From: Thermoplasmata archaeon
GTDB taxonomy: Archaea > Thermoplasmatota > Thermoplasmata > JAGHBH01
Reading direction: 5' to 3'
Assembly (NCBI GenBank): GCA_030673205.1
Contig: DAOVJP010000018.1
Location: forward strand, 1 to 11,363
Length of the DNA stretch: 11,363 bases
A program made the position numbers and the translations under genes. Of this stretch, positions 1 to 5,410 are shown one piece after another (the first letter of the stretch is position 1; every line of letters starts with the position of its first letter). The notes beneath the pieces were generated by a model. It did not search any database, was not told the origin of the DNA, and saw only the letters and a list, made by a program, of their open reading frames with translations.

Positions 1-373
1 AAGAGGATCGCACCAGTATCTTCCCTTCCTGGCTTGTCTCTGTGCTCCCATCGACATCGGCGGTGACGCTGTATTCCACCTCGTTTCCATCCTCCTGGGC
101 GGGTATGGTGGCTTCGTAGAGGTCTTCAGAAGGGGGCGTAGAGGTGGAGAGGGACATGGAGGCGGTAAGAGGCAGGCCGCAGGAGGTGGCGGTGCATATC
201 TTGTAATGGAGGGTGACGTTCGTGGCGCCTGGAGGGACCGCGGCCTGGATGATGATGATCTGGCCTGGCTCCGCTGTGTCGGGCGCCGTGACCGTTATGG
301 ACGCGGACACTATGGACGATATTAGGAGGAACGATAGCAGGATGCCCGCAAAAAGCGCTTGTGCTCTTTTCAT
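1..373 (-). CDS. exported surface protein, N-terminal part (gene runs off the left edge)
   Basis: The frame is open from an ATG at 371-373 to the window edge, giving 124 residues without a stop. The first ~24 residues form a clear signal peptide: MKRAQ, then a hydrophobic stretch, then VSA before SITV. After it comes a beta-rich, Thr/Ser/Val-rich segment (ITVTAPDTAEPGQ..., NVTLHYKI, YEATIPAQEDGNEVEYSV) like the Ig/FN3-type sandwiches of archaeal surface proteins. Two cysteines sit close together (CTATSC). One sequon (NVT) is visible. No family can be named from this fragment. It lies 86 bp downstream of the Lsm-like gene on the same strand. A TATA-like box about 28 nt upstream suggests a leaderless or very short-leader mRNA. 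Reality of the gene is well supported by the signal peptide; the function is unknown. Confidence 0.72.
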   Translation of the reverse strand, partial: MKRAQALFAGILLSFLLISSIVSASITVTAPDTAEPGQIIIIQAAVPPGATNVTLHYKICTATSCGLPLTASMSLSTSTPPSEDLYEATIPAQEDGNEVEYSVTADVDGSTETSQEGKILVRSS

Positions 374-395
374 ACACAATCGTAGGCTTCTCCTC

Positions 396-405
396 ACTAA
401 TAAGT
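396..405 (-). promoter_or_regulatory. possible TATA box for the exported protein gene
   Basis: On the minus strand CTTATTAGTG lies about 28 nt before the ATG at 373, the distance expected if transcription starts at or next to the start codon. A GAGGAG stretch follows it but is too far (about 15 nt) from the ATG to be a typical ribosome binding site. Weak evidence. Confidence 0.3.
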
Positions 406-459
406 GTTTTCCCTCTGTACCACTGGGTGTGAAACCGGGGGCCGGAAGCCTTGCAATCC

Positions 460-786
460 TCATATCACCTTGAGGGTCTCGCGGAGATATATATACTCCT
501 TCTTCTCCTTGGCGACCTCTTCACGAGGCCAGGGCCACACTCGGGATATGTGGGCGGTGTTAAGATATGCCTCGGGGAGATTGACCTTCACCCATCTGTG
601 AACGCCGCCTTCACCTTCGTCGATACCCTCCCAATCTATCTCTCCTACCGACGACTCTTCCACACCATCCAGCACCAAAATGTTTTCCTCCACTGCGCGG
701 ACCACACCCCGAAAACAGGTCCCATCGCTCATCACCACGGCTATCCGTGTGCCTATCTTCCCTTTAAGTCTATGTTTGAACGGCAT
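460..786 (-). CDS. Sm/Lsm-like small protein
   Basis: 108 residues. Residues about 10-40 (IGTRIAVVMSDGTCFRGVVR then NILVLD) match the Sm1 signature of the Lsm fold: G-x-x-V/I-x-V, DG-x-x-F-x-G-V, then a hydrophobic strand ending in L-x-LD. An acidic linker (41-60) follows, then a second hydrophobic segment (WVKVNLPEAYLNTAHI) in the place of Sm2, though the usual RG/KG of Sm2 is not seen. The C-terminus is charged (KEKKEYIY). Known Lsm/SmAP proteins form rings that bind U-rich RNA; whether this one binds RNA is inference. A GGTAGGA stretch sits directly upstream of the ATG, and a TATA box at 819-826 gives it its own short-leader promoter, so it need not depend on the upstream membrane-protein operon. 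Longer and more divergent than canonical SmAPs (70-80 aa); it could be another small beta-barrel family. Confidence 0.72.
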   Translation of the reverse strand: MPFKHRLKGKIGTRIAVVMSDGTCFRGVVRAVEENILVLDGVEESSVGEIDWEGIDEGEGGVHRWVKVNLPEAYLNTAHISRVWPWPREEVAKEKKEYIYLRETLKVI

Positions 787-818
787 TTCCTACCCTCGAT
801 ACTAATTGGTGTGCCGCC

Positions 819-826
819 TATTAAAG
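819..826 (-). promoter_or_regulatory. TATA box for the Lsm-like gene
   Basis: CTTTAATA on the minus strand lies about 33 nt before the ATG (786); transcription would start near 797 and leave a leader of about 10 nt containing the GGTAGGA ribosome binding site. Confidence 0.45.
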
Positions 827-950
827 TTCTTCCTCTCCCCTTCAATCTTCCCTGCTTTGTCCCCCTCCCACCACACCTCCCTGTTTTACCTTCCTCCCAT
901 CATCACATCTTCTATCCCTCTACACCCCCCCCCTCTCTGCTCGTTATGCC

Positions 951-1733
951 TTACATCATATCCTCGATGAGTTTCAAGTGCATGCGCCTCTGATAATATG
1001 CGCTGAATGCGAGGGTGTTGATGGACATGACGGCTATTCCTTCGATGAAGATGTGATCTTCGTATAATCCCAGCGCCCGCAGGGGCACTAGGATGCTGTA
1101 GAAGATCGCAAAGAGAATTGCGCCCATGGATATGAAATGCCATCCTTTTGATATGTGACCGCCCATTAGTCTAGACATCATTATGGCCATGAAGGTCAAC
1201 ATGAATGCGATCATGACCGCCATTACTTCCAGCATATACTCGTTCATTGGTATTGTGGATAGGCCATGGTCGCCGAGCAGGCTCATTATGATCCCTATGA
1301 ATATGAATATCGAGGTGCATATGCTTCCTGCATAGACAACGTCCTTTGCTGCAGGCTTCAGCCCGGAGTCCTGTATCTTCTCTATAATGCCCCAGGCCAT
1401 CAGCAGAAAGCCGATTATGACGAAGATGGCGAATCTGTGTGTTGTTTCCTGCCCATCAGATACTGCTACCCCTATGGCCAGGACTATCAACATGGCCAGC
1501 ATCTTTGTCCAGAGTTTTCCTTCCGAACTTTTCAGACCATATAGTTTGACGGCCTGGCATGTAAAGATGAGTGCGATCAAAAGCGATATTATCTCCGATA
1601 TTATTATGATGCGCAGCAGCGCTTTTGTCTCCAACGGCTGAACCATTAGGAATAACAGAAGTCCTATGTTGGTCACCAGCATTATTGCGGCGACCTGTTT
1701 TGTCTTTTTATCGAAGCCTTCCAGAAATGTCAT
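951..1733 (-). CDS. polytopic membrane protein, second tandem paralogue
   Basis: 260 residues with about eight hydrophobic helices (roughly 14-32, 41-62, 78-93, 104-119, 135-155, 165-187, 201-219, 230-246). I do not recognise the family. It is a clear paralogue of the gene just upstream (1771-2571). Shared blocks include DKKTKQ near the N-terminus, KLYG-x-KS-x-EGK in a loop after helix 2, MSRL-x-GGHIS-x-GW before helix 7, and an almost identical tail AFSAYYQR-x-MHLKLIEDMM. The gap to the upstream gene is 37 nt, with GTGGAGA before the ATG, so they are co-transcribed. The charged tail after the last helix resembles the coupling helix that joins membrane sensor domains to signalling modules, but here the protein simply stops; a free-standing sensor or partner-binding role is inference. 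Confidence 0.85.
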   Translation of the reverse strand: MTFLEGFDKKTKQVAAIMLVTNIGLLLFLMVQPLETKALLRIIIISEIISLLIALIFTCQAVKLYGLKSSEGKLWTKMLAMLIVLAIGVAVSDGQETTHRFAIFVIIGFLLMAWGIIEKIQDSGLKPAAKDVVYAGSICTSIFIFIGIIMSLLGDHGLSTIPMNEYMLEVMAVMIAFMLTFMAIMMSRLMGGHISKGWHFISMGAILFAIFYSILVPLRALGLYEDHIFIEGIAVMSINTLAFSAYYQRRMHLKLIEDMM

Positions 1734-1770
1734 TGGTCATGTCTCCACTTCATATCCCCTATCCACATAT

Positions 1771-2571
1771 TCACATCATATCCTCTATAAGCTTCAGATG
1801 CATGTGTCTCTGGTAATATGCGCTGAATGCTACTGCATTGAGGGACATTATGCCAAGGGCGTCGAGGAAGATATACTCGTCTCTGAGTCCCATTATCTGT
1901 ACTGTCTGGCTTAGGCTGTAATATATGGAGAACAATGCACAACCCAGGGCTAGAAAGCTCCATCCCCGGGATATATGCCCACCAGCTAGACGGGACATGA
2001 TGACGCTTTGGAATAGCAGTAGGAAGGATATGGCCACTGCCATGAGCTCGGGTATCATGTCGGACATCGAGAAGTTGCTGAGTCCCATGTCGCTGAGGCG
2101 CATCATCTGGATGGCGATGAATGTGAATACAATGAAGACGACAAGGATGGATATCACTATGTCCTTGATGCTAGGATAAAGCCCGGCGTTGTGAGTTTTC
2201 TGAAATATAGCCCAGGTTACCAGTAAGAATGATACTATGACAAAGCCCGCGTACACATGTTGGTCCATGTGGTCACTTCGGAGACCCATGGCCCGTGACA
2301 CTGTGATGCCTATGGTCATTATGATGAACATTATTGTTATCTTGTGCCATATCTTTCCTTCTGCGCTCTTTCGCCCGTATAGTTTGAGCGCTTTATAGGG
2401 AAATATGAGCGCCATTAAGAGGGCGATTATAACGAGGACGAGTGCCATTATGGATAGGATTCTTTTCTCCAGTGGGGCGGTGGCTAGCACTATCAAACTT
2501 GTGAGGCTGTATATGATGAACAATAGCCCTATCTGTTTTGTCTTTTTATCCATCTCGCTGAGAAATGGCAT
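1771..2571 (-). CDS. polytopic membrane protein, first tandem paralogue
   Basis: 266 residues from the ATG at 2569-2571, with about eight hydrophobic helices laid out as in the downstream paralogue. Shared motifs are DKKTKQ, ALKLYGRKSAEGK, MSRLAGGHISRGW and the tail SAYYQRHMHLKLIEDMM. The frame is open further upstream as far as 2997, but that extension is basic, cysteine-rich and out of frame with the preceding gene, so it is not believed. The chosen start overlaps the stop of the preceding gene by one base (TAATG), a sign of translational coupling. Family and function are not recognised. Conservation of the GGHIS-GW loop and the tail between the two copies marks the parts under constraint. 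Confidence 0.85.
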   Translation of the reverse strand: MPFLSEMDKKTKQIGLLFIIYSLTSLIVLATAPLEKRILSIMALVLVIIALLMALIFPYKALKLYGRKSAEGKIWHKITIMFIIMTIGITVSRAMGLRSDHMDQHVYAGFVIVSFLLVTWAIFQKTHNAGLYPSIKDIVISILVVFIVFTFIAIQMMRLSDMGLSNFSMSDMIPELMAVAISFLLLFQSVIMSRLAGGHISRGWSFLALGCALFSIYYSLSQTVQIMGLRDEYIFLDALGIMSLNAVAFSAYYQRHMHLKLIEDMM

Positions 2572-2789
2572 TATCCCACACTCCCTATCATTTTTTCCAT
2601 TTCCCGTATGACGCTTTTGCTTTTGTCCGGAGACATGAAGGAGTTGAGTGCTGGGCCTATGTGGCTTTTCAATGCTTGTTTCATTTGTGTTTCTGTTACA
2701 TGTTCGGTCGTTGCGCCTACAATGCTGAGAGCTTTTTTTGCGAGTCCCATGGCCAGTATATCTCCCACATGGGGCTCCAGATAACCCAC
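2571..2789 (-). CDS. small helical protein, first gene of the membrane-protein operon
   Basis: At least 72 residues, soluble and predicted helical (GYLEPHVGDILAMGLAKK, then AGATTEHV-like turn, KQALKSHIGPALNSF, SVIREMEKMI). No named family recognised. The GTG at 2787-2789 is the first conventional start, but no ribosome binding site precedes it. The frame stays open and protein-like further upstream (ILTNEIFNTVV) to an in-frame TGA at 2832-2834. A strong GGGAGG (2825-2830) lies 8 nt before a CTG (2814-2816) and 5 nt before an ATA, so translation may begin at a non-standard codon and add nine or ten residues. The stop overlaps the start of the membrane-protein gene (TAATG), implying stoichiometric expression with it; a cytoplasmic partner role is inference. 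Confidence 0.62.
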   Translation of the reverse strand: MGYLEPHVGDILAMGLAKKALSIVGATTEHVTETQMKQALKSHIGPALNSFMSPDKSKSVIREMEKMIGSVG

Positions 2790-2812
2790 TACTGTGTTGA
2801 AAATTTCGTTTG

Positions 2813-2848
2813 TCAGTATATCTTCCTCCCATCATTCTGTCTTGGCAT
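2813..2848 (-). CDS. possible upstream micro-ORF (11 codons) in the operon leader
   Basis: ATG at 2846-2848 preceded by GGATGGGA opens an 11-residue frame (MPRQNDGRKIY) ending in TGA at 2813-2815. The TGA overlaps the candidate CTG start of the next gene in the arrangement CTGA, mimicking the ATGA coupling junction. May be chance; listed because it lies within the predicted mRNA leader. Confidence 0.2.
   Translation of the reverse strand: MPRQNDGRKIY
2825..2830 (-). promoter_or_regulatory. strong ribosome binding site GGGAGG without a normal start codon
   Basis: GGGAGG on the minus strand is the best Shine-Dalgarno match in this leader. In the frame of the helical gene it is followed by ATA at 5 nt and CTG at 8 nt; the nearest GTG is 35 nt away. 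It decides between the starts discussed for the small helical gene. Confidence 0.45.
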
Positions 2849-2896
2849 TGTGATCCCATCCTGCTATTTTGTCTAGACGGCGTGTAATGTTTAGTC

Positions 2897-2914
2897 TTTT
2901 TTATAAGCTTTGGG
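2897..2914 (-). promoter_or_regulatory. BRE/TATA promoter of the helical-membrane protein operon
   Basis: The minus strand reads CCCAAAGCTTATAAAAAA: a purine-rich BRE-like segment followed by a near-ideal archaeal TATA box (centre about 2903). Transcription is expected near 2877, giving a leader of about 60 nt before the candidate start at 2816. The strongest promoter match in the window. Confidence 0.65.
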
Positions 2915-2938
2915 ATGGAACTCCCAGGGCTAAAGCCC
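2911..2938. promoter_or_regulatory. two adjacent small palindromes between the divergent promoters
   Basis: TGGGA/TCCCA (2911-2915 and 2922-2926) is followed directly by GGGCT-AA-AGCCC (2927-2938). They sit immediately upstream of the minus-strand TATA box and about 40 nt before the plus-strand one, a fitting place for regulator sites. Function not shown. Confidence 0.3.
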
Positions 2939-2977
2939 ATGGATCTCTCGACACAGAACACTAGGGAACCGGAAAGC

Positions 2978-2986
2978 ATTATACAC
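2978..2986 (+). promoter_or_regulatory. TATA box for the hydrolase gene
   Basis: ATTATACA-like box about 40 nt before the ATG at 3025; transcription would start near 3005-3008. It diverges from the operon promoter at 2897-2914. Confidence 0.45.
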
Positions 2987-3005
2987 AGGAGGCTCAATCC
3001 CTCCT
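2987..3005. repeat. palindrome AGGAGG...CCTCCT downstream of the TATA box
   Basis: Arms AGGAGG (2987-2992) and CCTCCT (3000-3005) with a 7-nt loop lie between the TATA box and the expected start of transcription, where a bound repressor would block the polymerase. Could be chance. Confidence 0.3.
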
Positions 3006-3024
3006 ACAAGGCGGAGGATGGAAC

Positions 3025-3669
3025 ATGGAAGTGATTATCATACCTGGACTGGGATTTTCTTCCAATGTCTTCCTGGTAAAAGGGGAGAAAAAGAACATAC
3101 TGGTGGATGCTGGCCTCGGCGAGACCGTCGACTACGTCCTGGAAGTGCTCAAGGAAACGGGGACGAAGATAGATATCATCTTTCTCACACACCGGCATTG
3201 TGACCACATAGGAGGAGCGAAAGCGCTGGTCGAGGCAACGGGCGCCGAACTGTTAGCCCCCTCCATTGAGGCGGATGCGATAAGAGAGGCAGATAACACC
3301 ACCGGGGCCTCCCTGCTCGGAGTGCGCCTGGAGCCCACTCCCGTGCGGGGTGTGGAAGAGGGTTTCACAATAGACCTCGGCGACCATACTCTCGAGATGA
3401 TCGATACCCCCGGCCACACGGTAGGGGGCGCGGCCCTCTATGAACCGGAGGAGAAGGTGCTTTTCAGCGGGGACACGGTGTTTGGAGGAGGGGACGTGGG
3501 ACGCTGGGATCTCCCCACTGGCAACTACGATGACCTCCTGGCCTCCGTGGAGCGTCTCGCAGCTCTTGGCGCGGAGATGCTGTACCCCGGCCATGGGCCA
3601 GCGGAGGAGGTGCATGCCTCCAAACACATCCAGCGTTCTTTGATGGGGCTCAGGAGATGGAGGATGTGA
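3025..3669 (+). CDS. metallo-beta-lactamase-fold hydrolase (glyoxalase II-like)
   Basis: 214 residues, the length of a single MBL domain. Metal-binding motifs are all present: THRHCDHIGG (His56, His58, Asp60, His61), PGHT (His131), SGDTVFGGG (Asp150) and PGHG (His190), which is the binuclear site of the hydroxyacylglutathione hydrolase-like group. The N-terminal strand pair (IIIPGLGFSSNVFLV, ILVDAG) is also typical. The specific substrate cannot be told; thiolester hydrolysis is one option but many members have other roles. The start at 3025 follows GGCGGAGG with 7-nt spacing. It heads a plus-strand unit with the threonylcarbamoyl-AMP synthase (73 nt downstream) and methionine aminopeptidase. 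Confidence 0.92.
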   Translation: MEVIIIPGLGFSSNVFLVKGEKKNILVDAGLGETVDYVLEVLKETGTKIDIIFLTHRHCDHIGGAKALVEATGAELLAPSIEADAIREADNTTGASLLGVRLEPTPVRGVEEGFTIDLGDHTLEMIDTPGHTVGGAALYEPEEKVLFSGDTVFGGGDVGRWDLPTGNYDDLLASVERLAALGAEMLYPGHGPAEEVHASKHIQRSLMGLRRWRM

Positions 3670-3686
3670 AAGGGGGAGCCAACGGG

Positions 3687-3746
3687 ATGGAGGGGGCAAT
3701 GGGAGAGGTCGCGGGGAGTGTGAATGGAGAAGGGGGCAGGATATGA
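3687..3746 (+). CDS. possible 19-residue ORF coupled to the synthase gene
   Basis: ATG at 3687-3689 follows AGGGGGAG with 8-nt spacing and opens a frame of 19 residues rich in Gly/Glu/Met. Its TGA (3744-3746) overlaps the ATG of the next gene in the form ATGA. The layout suits a coupling leader peptide, but the tract is purine-rich and may give this by chance. Confidence 0.22.
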   Translation: MEGAMGEVAGSVNGEGGRI

Positions 3747-4489
3747 ATGATGTGAGCGGGAGAGAGGGGGCAAGACTGTTCGAATGCGGAACAGGGTCGT
3801 TATCCAAGGAAGATCTGACCTGGCTTGCAAAGACCGTACTGGCTGGAGGGGTGCTCGTGTATCCCACGGAAACGCTCTACGGACTGGGCGCGGATCCTAG
3901 GAACAAAGAGGCCGTGGAGCGCATCTTCCGTTTGAAGAACAGACCGTTGTCCGATAACATGTCCGTGGCCTTCTACTCCCAGGAGGAAGTAGAGGAGTGG
4001 GTAGAGATCCCCCAAACTGCTAAGGAACTGATGAAAAAGCACTGCCCCGGACCGTTGACCGTGCTCGTTCCCCGGAGAGAGACGAAACAAAGCGCCCTCC
4101 CTCCATCCCAGTTATTCGGCATCAGGATACCCAGCCATCCTATTGCAAGACAGATCCTCTCCGTCACAGGACCCCTGCTCTCCACCAGCGCTAACCGACA
4201 TGGTAACACGCCCTCCGAAGAAGAAGCCATGATAGTGGGGGAAGGATGCGAGGCCATTATCCTCGCCCACGGTGTTGCCGGAGAAGGTTCTACCGTAGTG
4301 TCTGTTGAAATGGAAGAGAAAGGAGGGGGAGGAGGAGAAGGGGGAGGGAGGAAGGGGGAGGACGAGGAGAAAGAGAGAAAGGAGGAGGGAGTAGGAAGCG
4401 AAGAAGGGACGGGAAAAGAGAAAGAAGACAAAGCCCGGGCGCCCATAAAGGTTATACGTGAGGGGTCTCTTGACCCCGCGCTACAATAG
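3743..4489 (+). CDS. threonylcarbamoyl-AMP synthase, TsaC/Sua5/YrdC family, with a charged insertion
   Basis: 248 residues. The YrdC domain makes threonylcarbamoyl-adenylate from threonine, bicarbonate and ATP, the first step of t6A37 formation in ANN-decoding tRNAs. Seen: GGVLVYPTETLYGLGADP (residues 35-52), the K-x-R motif in LKNRPLSDNM (65-67), HCPGPLTVLVP (100-110), FGIRIPSHP, PLLSTSANRHG (144-154) and GSTVVSVEM (182-190). The terminal strand IKVIREGSLDPALQ (235-248) completes the fold. Between these two last strands lie about 44 residues of Gly, Glu and Lys only (191-234) that family members lack, so the insertion appears to be a loop extending a beta hairpin. No C-terminal Sua5 domain, so it is TsaC-like. 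The start has GGGGGCAGG a few nt upstream. YciO-type relatives are possible but less likely. Confidence 0.9.
   Translation: MNDVSGREGARLFECGTGSLSKEDLTWLAKTVLAGGVLVYPTETLYGLGADPRNKEAVERIFRLKNRPLSDNMSVAFYSQEEVEEWVEIPQTAKELMKKHCPGPLTVLVPRRETKQSALPPSQLFGIRIPSHPIARQILSVTGPLLSTSANRHGNTPSEEEAMIVGEGCEAIILAHGVAGEGSTVVSVEMEEKGGGGGEGGGRKGEDEEKERKEEGVGSEEGTGKEKEDKARAPIKVIREGSLDPALQ
4312..4430 (+). repeat. polypurine low-complexity tract inside the synthase gene
   Basis: 4312-4362 is 51 consecutive purines, and the purine run continues with only scattered interruptions to about 4430. It encodes the Gly/Glu/Lys insertion of the synthase. Such a tract could form triplex or purine-hairpin DNA and could slip during replication. 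Confidence 0.8.
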
Positions 4490-4531
4490 GTGGCCAGTTA
4501 AAGCCGATGACGAACTAAGGGGAACGGCCGA

Positions 4532-5410
4532 ATGACAAATGGTATAGAGTTGCAACGAGAAGCATGTCTCGCCGCCGCACAAGCCCGTGACCACGGAGCC
4601 ACGATGATCAAGGAAGGGGGCAGCCTCCATGCCGTGGCCAATGCTGTGGAAAAGCGCATATTGGACCTGGGAGCATCTCTGGCGTTCCCCGTGAACATCG
4701 CCATAAACGATGTGGCGGCCCACTACACACCATCACGGAACGATCCGCTGGTATTTCTCCGGGGAGACGTGGTGAAACTGGATGTAGGCGCTCATCTAGA
4801 TGGTTATATCGCGGACACCGCTTTGACAGTGGAAGTGGGTACCAACCGATGGACCACTCTCATCCACTCCTCCGAAGAGGCTTTGGAGAAAGCACTGGAT
4901 ATGGTAAGACCGGGCGTCTTGACCTCGGATATAGGCGCTGTGGTGGAGCGCACCATAGCTTCCATGGGCTACAAGCCCATAGAGAACCTCACTGGCCATG
5001 GCCTGAAAAGATACAACCTCCATGCTGACCCCAGCATCCCGAACGTCGGAGGAGGACGGGGGGTTCCATTGGAAGAGGGTATGACCGTTGCCATAGAGCC
5101 CTTCTCCACCAATGGAGGGGGGTATGTGGAAGGCACCAAACCAGGCAACATATATCATCTCGTGAGGGAGAGAGTGCCGAAGAACAAGGCCCTGGTCCCA
5201 GTCTACGAGGAGATAACTAGAAATCATGGTCATCTCCCGTTCGCAGAACGCTGGCTGAAGACAGCGGATAACGCTTCCCTATCCAAACTGACCCGATGGG
5301 GGACCATAGCTCCCTACACCATATTGGTCGAAGGAGAAGGGGGCATGGTTGCTCAAAAGGAACACACGATACTTGTGACCGAGGATGGTTGCGAGGTGCT
5401 TACCCGCTAA
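4532..5410 (+). CDS. map: methionine aminopeptidase, type II (archaeal)
   Basis: 292 residues, the usual length of archaeal type IIa enzymes without an N-terminal extension. It removes the initiator methionine from nascent proteins. All five metal ligands can be read: Asp84 (KLDVGAH), Asp95 (GYIADTA), His156 (LTGHGL), Glu189 (AIEPFS) and Glu277 (AQKEHT); the substrate-contacting His64 lies in AAHYTP. The roughly 60-residue helical insert typical of type II occurs between Glu189 and Glu277 (VPVYEEITRNHGHLPFAERWL). The ATG follows AAGGGGA with about 8-nt spacing and is 42 nt after the synthase stop, so the genes are probably one transcript. Its last 11 bases overlap the end of the convergent surface-protein gene. 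Confidence 0.96.
   Translation: MTNGIELQREACLAAAQARDHGATMIKEGGSLHAVANAVEKRILDLGASLAFPVNIAINDVAAHYTPSRNDPLVFLRGDVVKLDVGAHLDGYIADTALTVEVGTNRWTTLIHSSEEALEKALDMVRPGVLTSDIGAVVERTIASMGYKPIENLTGHGLKRYNLHADPSIPNVGGGRGVPLEEGMTVAIEPFSTNGGGYVEGTKPGNIYHLVRERVPKNKALVPVYEEITRNHGHLPFAERWLKTADNASLSKLTRWGTIAPYTILVEGEGGMVAQKEHTILVTEDGCEVLTR

Noticed and set aside
451..993. 180-codon plus-strand frame opposite the Lsm-like gene
   Set aside because: Low-complexity Pro/His/Leu composition, no start signals, and it is antisense to a gene with a recognisable fold.
2572..2997. Long N-terminal extension in frame with the first membrane protein (408 codons in all)
   Set aside because: The extension is basic, Cys/His/Ser-rich and low in hydrophobic order, runs across the promoter and overlaps the better small helical gene in another frame.
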